The position numbers and the translations under genes are program-made. The notes below the pieces were generated by a model. That model was given only the letters and a program-made list of their open reading frames with translations. It was not told the DNA's origin and ran no database searches. DNA of 12,767 nucleotides from Acidobacteriota bacterium. GTDB lineage: Bacteria; Acidobacteriota; Terriglobia; UBA7540; JAPUME01. Below are positions 1 through 7,788 of this stretch, piece after piece. Position 1 is the first letter of the stretch. Each line of letters begins with the position of its first letter. The DNA is taken from contig JAPUME010000248.1 in NCBI GenBank assembly GCA_027294185.1, forward strand, positions 1 through 12,767, given 5' to 3'.

Positions 1-1938
1 CTGCCGGTTCTCGTCGATGCGGAGAAGGCATCCAGAAAATCCACACCTCCGATTCACAAGAAGTTCAAAGACAACATCGCCTATGTATTGAAATCGAAAA
101 GCGGCGACTGGTCGAAGATCGAAAAGCAGAAAAAGTCGCTGGTTGTTATCAAGCAGCGGCTGATCAACCAGCGTCTTGCGCCGGTCGCCATAGAGCCACG
201 CGGCGTTCTGGCGAAATACAGTCCGGGAGAGGACCATCTCTCCATCTGGACTTCCACGCAGATTCCTCACCTGGCAAAAACTCAACTCTCATTGATGCTC
301 GGGATGGATGAGGCTCACGTGCGCCTGGTGGCTCCGGAGGTGGGCGGCGGGTTCGGCAGCAAATTGAACGTTTATGCCGAAGAAGGACTGGCCTGTTATG
401 CTTCGCGAAAGCTCGGCCGCCCGGTGAAATGGATTGAAACCCGGCGGGAAAACATGCAGGCGACCATCCATGGCCGCGATCAGATTGACGATCTGGAGAT
501 TTATGCCCGAAAGGACGGCAAAGTGATGGGCCTCAAGTGTCAGGTGATCGCCGATCTCGGGGCCTATTTCCAGCTTCTCACGCCGCTGATTCCGACTTCC
601 ACACCTATGATGATCGTCGGCGGCTACACCATTCCGGCGCTGGATCTTGTGACCATCGGAGTTTTCACGAATAAAATGGCTACCGACGCCTACCGCGGTG
701 CCGGCCGTCCCGAAGCCACCTATATCATCGAACGGGTGGTCGATCTGGTGGCACACAAACTCGGACTGGATCCCGTCGATGTGCGCAGGAAGAATTTTCC
801 AAAGCCCAGACAGGGTCCCTTTACCCTGGCCACCGGTGTTACCTACGACAGCTCCAATTATCAGGGAGCACTTAAGAAAGCCCTCGCGCTCTCCGGCTAC
901 AAGCGCTTGCGCAAAAAGCAGGCTCAGCTTCGCAAGAAAGGCCGCTATATCGGCATCGGCCTATCCACCTATGTTGAGATTTGCGCCATGGGCCCCTCCA
1001 GCCGTATGCCCGCCGGTGGATGGGAAAGCGGGGCAGTTCGTATTGAACCCACCGGCAAGGTCACCGTGATGACCGGTGTTTGCCCGCAGGGGCAGGGACA
1101 GGAGACCTCTTTCAGCCAGATCGTTGCCGAGGAGCTCGGCATCCCCTTTGACGACGTGACCGTGATCCACGGCGACACCGGAGCGGTTCGGTACGGAATC
1201 GGCACTTTTGGCAGCCGAGCCACTGCAGTCGGAGGGTCGGCGATATTTTACGCCCTGCAAAAACTGAAGCAGAAAATGGCCAAGATCGCCGCGCACAAGA
1301 TGCGCGTCCCGGCCCGCGACCTGGCTTTTGAAAAAGGCAAAATTCGCACGACCAAAAGGGCGAAAAAATCCATTCCCCTGACCGAGGTAATCAACGAGGC
1401 CTATTTCGCGAAGCGGTTGCCGCCGGGCGTGGAACCGGGGCTGGAAGCCAGCCATGTTTTCGAGCCTTCAAACTTTACTTTTCCCTTTGGCACCCACATC
1501 GCGGAAGTTGAGGTGGATTCAGAAACCGGACAGATCAAACTGCTCAGCTACGTTGCCGTGGACGACTGCGGACGGGTGATCAACCCGATGCTGGTGGAAG
1601 GTCAGGTTCACGGCGGGATTGCCCAGGGCGTAGGTCAGGCCATGTGGGAAGAGCATGTCTACGATGAAAACGGCCAGCTTACTACCGGTGAGCTGATGGA
1701 CTACGCGCTGCCTAAATCGACCTCGTTCCCCTGGTTCAAGTTGGATCGAACCGTGACGCCGACGCCGGTGAATCCGCTGGGCGTAAAGGGGGTGGGTGAG
1801 GCCGGCACGATCGGGTCCACACCGGCGATTGTGAATGCGGTTGTGGATGCCCTGCAACCTTTCGGTGTGGCTCACGTCGATATGCCGCTCAAACCGGAAA
1901 AGATCTGGCGCCTGATCGAGCAGAGGAGGCCCTCATGA
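1..1938 (+). CDS. coxL: CO dehydrogenase-like (form II) molybdenum hydroxylase large subunit, 5' partial
   Basis: Molybdopterin-cytosine-dinucleotide-binding catalytic subunit of the xanthine oxidase/CO dehydrogenase family. The frame is open from base 1, so the start lies upstream; 645 residues are present and roughly 130-160 N-terminal residues are missing compared with usual family length. A TTG at 88 is internal, not a start. Visible motifs: VGGGFGSK (340-363), the active-site loop AYRGAGR (688-708), a GQGQETSFSQI cofactor segment near 1090-1125, and GVGEAGTIGS near the C-terminus with the catalytic Glu at 1798-1800. AYRGAGR marks the form II clade; proven CO oxidisers (form I) have AYxCSFR with a Cys that binds copper. 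The substrate is therefore open: CO, an aldehyde or an aromatic heterocycle. It overlaps coxM by 4 bp (ATGA). The family assignment is firm, the substrate is not. Confidence 0.93.
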   Translation: MPVLVDAEKASRKSTPPIHKKFKDNIAYVLKSKSGDWSKIEKQKKSLVVIKQRLINQRLAPVAIEPRGVLAKYSPGEDHLSIWTSTQIPHLAKTQLSLMLGMDEAHVRLVAPEVGGGFGSKLNVYAEEGLACYASRKLGRPVKWIETRRENMQATIHGRDQIDDLEIYARKDGKVMGLKCQVIADLGAYFQLLTPLIPTSTPMMIVGGYTIPALDLVTIGVFTNKMATDAYRGAGRPEATYIIERVVDLVAHKLGLDPVDVRRKNFPKPRQGPFTLATGVTYDSSNYQGALKKALALSGYKRLRKKQAQLRKKGRYIGIGLSTYVEICAMGPSSRMPAGGWESGAVRIEPTGKVTVMTGVCPQGQGQETSFSQIVAEELGIPFDDVTVIHGDTGAVRYGIGTFGSRATAVGGSAIFYALQKLKQKMAKIAAHKMRVPARDLAFEKGKIRTTKRAKKSIPLTEVINEAYFAKRLPPGVEPGLEASHVFEPSNFTFPFGTHIAEVEVDSETGQIKLLSYVAVDDCGRVINPMLVEGQVHGGIAQGVGQAMWEEHVYDENGQLTTGELMDYALPKSTSFPWFKLDRTVTPTPVNPLGVKGVGEAGTIGSTPAIVNAVVDALQPFGVAHVDMPLKPEKIWRLIEQRRPS

Positions 1939-2810
1939 TTCCCGAACCTTTTGAGTACCACCGCCCCGATTCGCTCGCGGAAGCGGTCGCCCTGTTGGCC
2001 AACTACGGCGCGGACGGGAAAATTCTCGCCGGCGGACACAGCCTGATTCCCTTGATGAAGCTGCGACTGGCTGCCCCGAAACATTTGATCGATGTCGGCC
2101 GTATTGCGGGGCTCGACACCATTCGCGAGGAGGGCGGGAAGATCGCCATCGGAGCACTTGCCACGCACCACCAGCTTGAATCATCCGACCTGGTGAAATC
2201 CGCCTGCCCGCTGTTGTCGGAAACCGCGGGCGAGATTGGGGATGTGCAGGTTAGAAACAAGGGCACGATTGGAGGCTCTCTGGCGCACTCCGACCCGGCT
2301 GCCGATTGGACCGCCACGATTCTGGCTCTGGACGCGGAAATAAAGGCCGTCAGCCGGACGGGTGAGCGTTCGATCGCTGCGAAGGACTTTTTCCTTGACC
2401 TCCTCACCACTGCCCTGAAAGAGGATGAAATTCTGACTGAAATTCGCGTTCCTTCTCTGCCTGCGAACTCCGGCGAGGCTTACTTGAAGGTTCACCACCC
2501 GGCGTCCGGTTTTGCCGTGGTCGGAGTTGCGGTGCGGGTCTCGATGGACGGCAACGGAACTTGCAGGGACCTTGCCGTAGGAATTACGGGAGTTGCTGTC
2601 ACTCCATTCCGAGCACGCAAAGTGGAAGCGGCTCTGAAGGGCCGGCGACTTGATAGCGGGAAAGTCCGGGAAGCCGCGCAGGGCGCGGTCGATGGTGTCG
2701 AACTCGAGTCCGACCTTTACGCATCCGATGATTACCGGGCACATTTGGCCCGTGTCTACACTCGGCGCGCCATCGAGCGGGCAGCCGCCCGGGCGACCGG
2801 CAAGCGTTGA
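1935..2810 (+). CDS. coxM: CO dehydrogenase-like FAD-binding medium subunit
   Basis: Medium subunit (291 aa) that carries FAD and passes electrons from the molybdenum/[2Fe-2S] partners to an acceptor. It starts with the usual short N-terminal segment (PEPFEYHRPDSLAEAVALL), followed by the first FAD motif AGGHSLIPLMKLRLA (residues 32-46) and the second, TIGGSLAHSDPAAD (111-124). The C-terminal CODH_FAD_C part runs from about residue 180. Length is normal for the family. The ATG at 1935 overlaps the coxL stop (ATGA) and has a strong Shine-Dalgarno, AGAGGAGG, at 1922-1929, so the two are translationally coupled. No [2Fe-2S] small-subunit gene follows, so that subunit must lie upstream of coxL or elsewhere. 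The assignment is secure. Confidence 0.95.
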   Translation: MIPEPFEYHRPDSLAEAVALLANYGADGKILAGGHSLIPLMKLRLAAPKHLIDVGRIAGLDTIREEGGKIAIGALATHHQLESSDLVKSACPLLSETAGEIGDVQVRNKGTIGGSLAHSDPAADWTATILALDAEIKAVSRTGERSIAAKDFFLDLLTTALKEDEILTEIRVPSLPANSGEAYLKVHHPASGFAVVGVAVRVSMDGNGTCRDLAVGITGVAVTPFRARKVEAALKGRRLDSGKVREAAQGAVDGVELESDLYASDDYRAHLARVYTRRAIERAAARATGKR

Positions 2811-2921
2811 CGAATATAGGAATAGATTCCGGATTCTTCGCCCCATCTCTCAAAAGCTCATTTCCGAATTCTGCCCGCGGCTCAATGCCTGCCGTTACCT
2901 CTTCCGAACAGGGTGGCTGAT

Positions 2922-3368
2922 ATGACGCTGAATGGAAGCTACCGTATTTCGGCGCCCCGACAAGCCGTCTGGGCGGCGCTGATGGACCCTGAAGTGTTAA
3001 AGAAATGTCTGCCGGGGTGCGAGAAGCTGGACCCGGTCGGGCCGGACGCCTATCGTGCCCACATGAAGGTCGGCATCGCCGCGATCAAGGGAAGCTACCA
3101 GGGGAGCGTCAGCATTCACGAAAAAGTGGCGCCGGAAAAGTTCCGAATGGTTGTGGAAGGAAAAGGGGCGCCGGGTTTCCTGCGCGGCGAAGGCTCCTTC
3201 GAGCTCGTGGAAGAGGGCAGTGAGACCCTGCTCCGCTATCAGGGTACCGCACAGGTCGGGGGAATGATCGCCGGTGTTGGGCAACGTTTGGTGCAGGGAG
3301 CCGCCCGCATGGTCGTCAGGAAGTTTTTTGAAGCCCTCAGTAGTCACCTGGCATCCGCTACCCCCTAG
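2922..3368 (+). CDS. coxG: CoxG-family SRPBCC protein (CO dehydrogenase subunit G-like)
   Basis: Small SRPBCC/START-fold protein (148 aa) of the CoxG family. It shows the typical N-terminus LNGSYRISAPRQAVWAALMDPEVL, the LPGCEKL turn, and a C-terminal amphipathic helix with GQRLVQGAARMVVRKFF. Family members accompany molybdenum CO dehydrogenases and are implicated in membrane attachment or quinone delivery. This copy is a bare domain without the long, often hydrophobic C-terminal tail of larger CoxG proteins. I chose ATG 2922 over GTG 2913 because AGGGTGG (2910-2916) sits five bases before it and the protein then begins as family members usually do. It lies 111 bp after coxM; this gap shows no gene and no convincing terminator, so it is probably in the same transcript. 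It is convergent with the TPR gene, 25 bp away. Confidence 0.9.
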   Translation: MTLNGSYRISAPRQAVWAALMDPEVLKKCLPGCEKLDPVGPDAYRAHMKVGIAAIKGSYQGSVSIHEKVAPEKFRMVVEGKGAPGFLRGEGSFELVEEGSETLLRYQGTAQVGGMIAGVGQRLVQGAARMVVRKFFEALSSHLASATP

Positions 3369-3393
3369 CTTCCAAGGCTCTGCAATGAATACT

Positions 3394-3738
3394 CTACTTC
3401 TGATCTTTCTTAAGCTGTTGTTTCCAGCCTAAAATCCGGGCCTTATTGGCTTCCTCTTCGGCTTCCTCGATTTTACCCTGCTGCTGGTAATAGATGGAAA
3501 GGTTGGTGTGAGCAAGCACGTCGTCGGGGTCGGCCTCGGCGATGCGCTTCGCGTAGTGGACCGCGTTGTCGAGTTCACCTTTTTGAAAGTAGGCGCGGGT
3601 CAACCCGTGCAGGGCATCGGTGAGGTTGGGGTCTAATTCGATGGCTTTCAGGTATTCGGAGATCGCTTCATCGGTCTTGCCTTCTACAATCAAGTCCACG
3701 CCCAGGTAGTAGTGGTCTTCTGCTTCAGGATTGGCCAT
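3394..3738 (-). CDS. small tetratricopeptide repeat (TPR) protein
   Basis: A 114-residue protein built almost entirely of three TPR units (about residues 6-39, 40-73 and 74-107), with typical positions such as YYLGVDLIVEGKTDEAISEYLKAIELDPN and YAKRIAEADPDD. It has a short charged C-terminus (KQQLKKDQK). There is no signal peptide or membrane segment, so it is probably a cytoplasmic adaptor. ATG 3738 is preceded by a purine-rich AAGGGAGAG at good spacing, which supports this start. It is transcribed alone, divergent from phoH and convergent with coxG. A TPR fold only says that it binds another protein; no partner can be named from the sequence. Its position beside a ribosome-maturation operon is suggestive at most. 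Confidence 0.88.
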   Translation of the reverse strand: MANPEAEDHYYLGVDLIVEGKTDEAISEYLKAIELDPNLTDALHGLTRAYFQKGELDNAVHYAKRIAEADPDDVLAHTNLSIYYQQQGKIEEAEEEANKARILGWKQQLKKDQK

Positions 3739-3791
3739 GCTCTCCCTTCACCCCGTATCGATCTATATTTCGAGCTACGCTTCGAATCACT

Positions 3792-3797
3792 ATTATA
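3792..3797 (-). promoter_or_regulatory. candidate -10 box for the TPR gene
   Basis: On the minus strand a perfect TATAAT lies about 55 bases before ATG 3738, giving a predicted start near 3785. No good TTGACA-like -35 is visible at 16-18 bp spacing, so this would be a -10-dominated or activator-dependent promoter. An imperfect inverted repeat, TTCGA(3769-3773)/TCGAA(3782-3786), falls at the predicted +1 and could be a small operator or chance. Confidence 0.4.
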
Positions 3798-3867
3798 ACC
3801 GACATTCGTGCCAGGCGGGTTCGGGACCCCGTGTCCTGTCGCCAAATCTGGAAGCTTGAGGACTGAC

Positions 3868-3896
3868 TTGACTTTTGCCCCGGGCGGCTTTAGCTT
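3868..3896 (+). promoter_or_regulatory. candidate sigma-70 promoter for the phoH-ybeY-corC-era operon
   Basis: TTGACT (3868-3873), a 17-bp spacer, then TAGCTT (3891-3896). This predicts a transcription start near 3903 and a leader of about 110 nt before phoH. The -10 is weak (3 of 6), but its form TTGAC-N17-TAGCnT repeats that of the candidate promoter at 12644-12672. An alternative -10, TACTAT at 3896-3901, would need a 22-bp spacer from the same -35 and is less likely. Confidence 0.4.
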
Positions 3897-3984
3897 ACTA
3901 TAGACAACGATGTCTCCTCCCCCATTACTACATACTTCTTTCCGGCAACTCAATTGTCCTGCTCCGAGCCATTGTTAATCCCCT

Positions 3985-4017
3985 ATGAATCCAGGTGAAA
4001 CAGAATTTCGCCCATGA
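3985..4017 (+). other. ten-codon leader ORF overlapping the phoH start
   Basis: ATG 3985 opens a reading frame of ten residues (MNPGETEFRP) ending in TGA at 4015-4017. It overlaps the phoH ATG as ATGA. phoH has no close Shine-Dalgarno of its own: AGGTG at 3993-3997 lies 16 nt upstream. Coupled re-initiation is therefore conceivable. The leader itself also lacks a clear ribosome-binding site, so this could be chance. Confidence 0.18.
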
Positions 4018-4997
4018 AAATTCGCGTTAAGGTCGGACGAGGCGTAACCGCGCTTTTCGGCACTTTGGATAAGAACATGAAGGCGCTCGAGAAGTTGCTG
4101 AAAGTATCGACCCATCTTGCGGGTGAAGCCCTGGAAATTGAGGGAGAGTCGGCTGCCGTGGCGAGCGCTCAACGGTTTGTGGAGGAATTTGTGGAGTTGA
4201 GCCGTCGCGGCAAACCGCCGGGCGACAGTGAAGTACAGTCCTTCCTGCGAGTGCTTGCAGAGAACCCGAAAGCGTCCCTGGCGGATTTCTACGTTCCCCG
4301 CGGAACCTCAACCCTTGCCAATAGAAGCATCATGCCGAAGAGCATGAACCAGCGGCGTTACCTGAGCGCGATTGAAGACCATGACATGGTTTTCGGCATC
4401 GGCCCGTCGGGAACGGGTAAAACGTATCTGGCCGTCGCTACAGCCGTAGATGCATTACTTTCAAAAGAGGTCAGCCGTATCATCCTGGCGCGCCCGGCCG
4501 TGGAAGCGGGGGAACGGCTGGGATTCCTGCCCGGCACACTCCAGCAGAAGATTGATCCTTACCTGCGCCCGCTCTATGACGCGCTTTTTGATGTGCTCGA
4601 CCCGGACCGCGTGGAACGCTACATCGAGAAGGGAATGATTGAGATTGCGCCGCTCGCTTTTATGCGAGGCCGGACCTTGAACGATGCTTTCGTGATTCTC
4701 GACGAGGCCCAGAACACCACCAGCGAGCAGATGAAAATGTTTCTGACTCGTTTGGGATTCAACTCGAAGGCGGTCATTACGGGCGACATCACGCAGATCG
4801 ATCTTCCCAACGACCGACGGTCCGGTCTGGTCGAAGCAATGGAGGTTGTCGGAAAGGTGTCGGGGATCTGCTTTATTCAATTCAATGAAAAGGACGTAGT
4901 GCGCCACAGCCTGGTGCAGCAAATCATTCGTGCCTACGAAGAGTTTGACCAATACCGCAAAACGGAAACGGTCCGGAAGGAAGCTCGGACCCGCTAG
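4014..4997 (+). CDS. phoH: PhoH-like P-loop ATPase (PhoH/YbeZ)
   Basis: PhoH-family NTPase (327 aa), a cytoplasmic ATPase usually encoded beside ybeY and linked to rRNA processing and RNA metabolism; a helicase-like role is suggested for the family. Residues 1-65 form the N-terminal PhoH region with the LFGTLDKNMKALEKLL segment. The ATPase domain has Walker A GPSGTGKT (130-137), the ARPAVEAGERLGFLPG block (159-174), Walker B VILDEAQNTT (227-236, with DEAQ at 230-233) and sensor-like ITGDITQIDLP (255-265). Length is normal. An in-frame TGA at 3996-3998 fixes ATG 4014 as the earliest ATG start; the ribosome-binding site is weak. It is first in the operon, with ybeY 61 bp downstream. Confidence 0.96.
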   Translation: MKIRVKVGRGVTALFGTLDKNMKALEKLLKVSTHLAGEALEIEGESAAVASAQRFVEEFVELSRRGKPPGDSEVQSFLRVLAENPKASLADFYVPRGTSTLANRSIMPKSMNQRRYLSAIEDHDMVFGIGPSGTGKTYLAVATAVDALLSKEVSRIILARPAVEAGERLGFLPGTLQQKIDPYLRPLYDALFDVLDPDRVERYIEKGMIEIAPLAFMRGRTLNDAFVILDEAQNTTSEQMKMFLTRLGFNSKAVITGDITQIDLPNDRRSGLVEAMEVVGKVSGICFIQFNEKDVVRHSLVQQIIRAYEEFDQYRKTETVRKEARTR

Positions 4998-5058
4998 GCA
5001 TTCTTCGCGTGGACGGAAGAAACCGCAAACCCGATCTCTCACAGGAACGAAAAGTCTT

Positions 5059-5562
5059 GTGAGTCTGGTGAATGAACAAAGCGAAGTTCGAATTCGGATG
5101 TCCCGGCTACGCGAATTTCTGTCTGCTTTGAGAGGATCGCTTCGATTGGGAAAACGCGAGTACAGCGTCTGTTTCGTGAATGACCGGAAGATGCGGCAAT
5201 ATAATCGGCGCTATCGAGGGAAAGACCGCTCGACCGATGTGCTCGCATTCCCCTGGCAGGATCATGGCAACGGCTTTCCATCCGCGGGAAAATTATCGAA
5301 GCAAGCGGGGGTGAGCGGGTATCTGGGGGACATTCTGATTTCCGCCGAGACGGCCCGCATTCAAGCGCGCCGCGAAGGTCATGGTTTGGAAAAGGAGATC
5401 TGTTTTCTGATGCTTCACGGGCTGCTTCATCTGATGGGAATGGACCACGAAAAGGATAGCGGCGAAATGGTGCGCAGGGAGCATTCCTTGCGCAGGTTGC
5501 TCGGCCTCTGTGGGGATGGAGCAAGGGAAACCGGCGCTCGAAAGAGGAGGGTTCTCCGATGA
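5059..5562 (+). CDS. ybeY: YbeY endoribonuclease / rRNA maturation factor
   Basis: Zinc-dependent single-strand endoribonuclease needed for 16S rRNA 3'-end maturation and ribosome quality control. The zinc motif HGLLHLMGMDH is complete (His 120, 124 and 130 counting from GTG 5059), as is the substrate-groove block YRGKDRSTDVLAFP (52-65). A loop of about 20 residues (66-87) separates this block from YLGDILIS. The frame stays open upstream to GTG 4930, but that start would lie inside phoH and add a basic, non-family stretch. GTG 5059 gives 167 aa and a normal first strand (SLVNEQSEVRI, matching the family's N-R-Q region); AGGA at 5043-5046 is a modest RBS. GTG 5068 and ATG 5098 are alternatives. 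The C-terminus is basic (ARKRRVLR). It overlaps corC by 4 bp (ATGA). Confidence 0.94.
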   Translation: MSLVNEQSEVRIRMSRLREFLSALRGSLRLGKREYSVCFVNDRKMRQYNRRYRGKDRSTDVLAFPWQDHGNGFPSAGKLSKQAGVSGYLGDILISAETARIQARREGHGLEKEICFLMLHGLLHLMGMDHEKDSGEMVRREHSLRRLLGLCGDGARETGARKRRVLR

Positions 5563-6845
5563 GCCCGAATCTTCTGTGGATACCGGCGTGGGTCGTCCTG
5601 GTTACGGTAATTTCCTTTACGGCATTCCTGCGACTGAATTTGCGCCATCTGAAGCGGGTGGCGGGTCGGAGTATTTTCGATCCCGAAGGCCGACGTAAAA
5701 GCGGAATTCGTCTGGACCGCGAGCGGGCCACATTATCCCTTACTGCCTTTCATACCGCCTGGGTCGGACTGTTGGGGCTGATGCTTACGGCATTTCGGTT
5801 CTCTGCCGGCCGTAGTCCGGTGGAAGCCGTGCTCGAAGCCTTCCTGGGGCTGGGAGTCACCCTGGCGCTGTTCGACCAATTGATTCCCTGGCTTTGGATG
5901 GCTCGTCACAATGATCCGGAGGCTGCCGTGCGCCGATGGGGAGCGGCGATTATCGTCTTTTACTGGCTGGCCTATCCGCTGACTCTCCCGATCTATGTAT
6001 TTTCCTCTTTGCGTTCCTTGCTGGAGCCCGAAGAAAAGGAACCGAACGCGATCCCCCAACAGGAGGCGATTCAGGACTTCATCGAGGCGGGTCAGGAAGA
6101 AGGATTGATCGAAGAGAGCGAAGGCGAAATGATTCAATCGGTCGTGGAGTTCGGCGATAAGAGGGTCCGTGAGGTCATGATTCCTCGACACGAAATCAAC
6201 ACGCTCGAATCGGGAGCATCCTTAAGGGACCTTCGTCGGATGTTCCGCAAGAACAAGCATCGTCGGATCGTGGTTTACGAGGGAGAACTCGATCGAGTTC
6301 AGGGAATCGTGAACGTGGGCGACCTGCTGAGAATGACTCCGGAGGAGGAGAGCCAGGCGGAACTCTCATCGTTGATTACTCCGGTCCGGTTCGTACCCGA
6401 GACCAAGAAGGTTTCCGAGTTGCTCAAAGAGCTGCAGCAGGAGACGCTTCAGATCGCGCTCGTCATTGATGAATACGGTGCAGTGGCGGGGCTGGTGACG
6501 ATTGAAGATCTTGTGGAGGAGATCGTCGGGGAGATTCGCGATGAGGTGGAACCGCACGAAGATGACATCGTGAAGGAATCCGAAAACTCTTTTCTCGTTG
6601 CCGGCCACGCGGAGGTTTCGCATCTCGCCGACCTGTTCGATGCTGCGGTCGAAGGGCGCGATTACAATACGGTTTCCGGGCTGATCATCTCGAAATTGGG
6701 CCGTGTGCCGCCCGTAGGAGAACGAGTCGAAAAAGGCGGCCTCAACTTTGAAGTTCTGGAATCGAATACCCGCACCGTGCTGCGGGTCCGGGTCGTCAGG
6801 CCCGGCTCGTCCCTGAAGCCCTCTCCTGATTCTCATGTCCCATAA
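5559..6845 (+). CDS. CorC/HlyC-family membrane protein with CBS pair
   Basis: A 428-residue protein of hemolysin C/CorC architecture. Residues 1-150 are hydrophobic with about four segments (4-24, 62-80, 92-113, 128-150). A linker rich in acidic residues (IEAGQEEGLIEESEGEMI) leads to two CBS domains (about 203-258 and 270-327), starting at REVMIPRHEI and including ALVIDEYGAVAGLVTIEDLVEEIVGEIRDE. The C-terminal CorC_HlyC domain (340-412) has DYNTVSGLIISKLGRVPPVGE. The family is linked to Mg2+/Co2+ efflux or homeostasis; the related YbeX acts with YbeZ/YbeY in ribosome maturation. The membrane part lacks the usual FSGSET-type DUF21 motif, so transport is uncertain. ATG 5559 overlaps the ybeY stop and has a strong RBS, AAAGAGGAGG, at 5541-5550. 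The end overlaps era by 11 bp. Confidence 0.9.
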   Translation: MSPNLLWIPAWVVLVTVISFTAFLRLNLRHLKRVAGRSIFDPEGRRKSGIRLDRERATLSLTAFHTAWVGLLGLMLTAFRFSAGRSPVEAVLEAFLGLGVTLALFDQLIPWLWMARHNDPEAAVRRWGAAIIVFYWLAYPLTLPIYVFSSLRSLLEPEEKEPNAIPQQEAIQDFIEAGQEEGLIEESEGEMIQSVVEFGDKRVREVMIPRHEINTLESGASLRDLRRMFRKNKHRRIVVYEGELDRVQGIVNVGDLLRMTPEEESQAELSSLITPVRFVPETKKVSELLKELQQETLQIALVIDEYGAVAGLVTIEDLVEEIVGEIRDEVEPHEDDIVKESENSFLVAGHAEVSHLADLFDAAVEGRDYNTVSGLIISKLGRVPPVGERVEKGGLNFEVLESNTRTVLRVRVVRPGSSLKPSPDSHVP

Positions 6846-7743
6846 ACCCTCCGTTTTTCGGTCCGGATTTGTAGCCATCATCGGCCGCCCGAACGCCGGG
6901 AAAAGCACGTTGCTCAATACGCTGGTCGGCACCAAGGTTGCCATCGTTACCGAAAAACCGCAGACGACACGAAACCGCATCCTGGGCATCGTCCATCGAC
7001 GAGGCGCGCAGATTGTCCTGATGGATACGCCCGGAATTCATAAACCCCTTTCGAAGCTGAATCGCCGAATGATGACCCATGTCTATGATGCGCTTCAGGA
7101 CAAGGATTTGGTTCTCTTGATCGTGGATGCCGCCCAAGCGTTCGGCCGGGGCGATCAATTCGTTCTGGACCTTCTCCTGCGCACGCGAGGAAAGAAGATA
7201 CTTCTTCTCAATAAAGTTGATTTGATTCAAAAAACAAAGCTCCTGCCGCTCATGGGACGCTACTCGAATGCCGTCCCCTTTGAGGAAACTTTTCCCATCT
7301 CAGCTCTACACGGGGAAGGGTTGGAGGAAGTGCTCGACGCGGTCGCGGCGACCTTGCCGGAAGGCCCGCAGTACTTTCCTGAAGATATGCATACGGACCA
7401 GCCGGAACGCTTCCTGGCGTGTGAAATCATTCGAGAGAAGCTGATTCATTTCACGGAAAATGAGCTGCCTTACGCCACGGCGGTTCTCATGGACAAGTTT
7501 GAGGAGTCGAAATCGATCACACGGATTTACGCGACCATCGTCGTGGAAAGGTCGACGCAGAAGGCGATCGTTATCGGGCAGAGGGGTCAGCGGTTAAAGA
7601 AAATCGGCACGATGGCTCGCCGCGAGCTTGAGAAGATATTCCCTCCCAAGGTCTACCTGGAGCTTTTCGTAAAGGTCACCCCGCGCTGGCGGGATAACGC
7701 CGAGATGGTGAAATCCCTGGACGTTCATGATTCGACTTCCTAG
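6835..7743 (+). CDS. era: GTPase Era
   Basis: Essential GTPase that binds the 3' end of 16S rRNA and licenses 30S subunit assembly. All G motifs are present: G1 GRPNAGKST (17-25), switch I PQTTRNRI (42-49), G3 DTPGIH (64-69), G4 NKVD (126-129) and G5 SALHGEG (156-162). The C-terminal KH domain contains VIGQRGQRLKKIG (246-258), the RNA-binding GxxG loop, followed by the FVKVTPRWRDN strand typical of Era. At 302 aa it is full length. ATG 6835 lies inside the end of corC (11-bp overlap) with no strong RBS, so translation is probably coupled. It is the last gene of the plus-strand operon and ends 45 bp from convergent ntrX; I see no clear hairpin terminator between them. Confidence 0.97.
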   Translation: MSHKPSVFRSGFVAIIGRPNAGKSTLLNTLVGTKVAIVTEKPQTTRNRILGIVHRRGAQIVLMDTPGIHKPLSKLNRRMMTHVYDALQDKDLVLLIVDAAQAFGRGDQFVLDLLLRTRGKKILLLNKVDLIQKTKLLPLMGRYSNAVPFEETFPISALHGEGLEEVLDAVAATLPEGPQYFPEDMHTDQPERFLACEIIREKLIHFTENELPYATAVLMDKFEESKSITRIYATIVVERSTQKAIVIGQRGQRLKKIGTMARRELEKIFPPKVYLELFVKVTPRWRDNAEMVKSLDVHDSTS

Positions 7744-7788
7744 GGGAGAGGCTGTCGTACTCTTCGCCGTCTGATTCACTTTTAAGTT

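Noticed and set aside
3690..3953. 87-codon minus-strand frame upstream of the TPR gene
   Set aside because: It overlaps the TPR start in another frame, spans the promoter region, and has no recognisable domain or good ribosome-binding site.
4930..5058. GTG 4930 as the start of ybeY
   Set aside because: It would overlap the phoH coding end by 68 bp and add 43 mostly basic residues not seen in the family. GTG 5059 restores normal length and N-terminal strand.
7744..7788. Bidirectional terminator between era and ntrX
   Set aside because: The 45-bp gap has A/T-rich runs around CTTTTAAG but no GC-rich stem followed by a U-tract on either strand.
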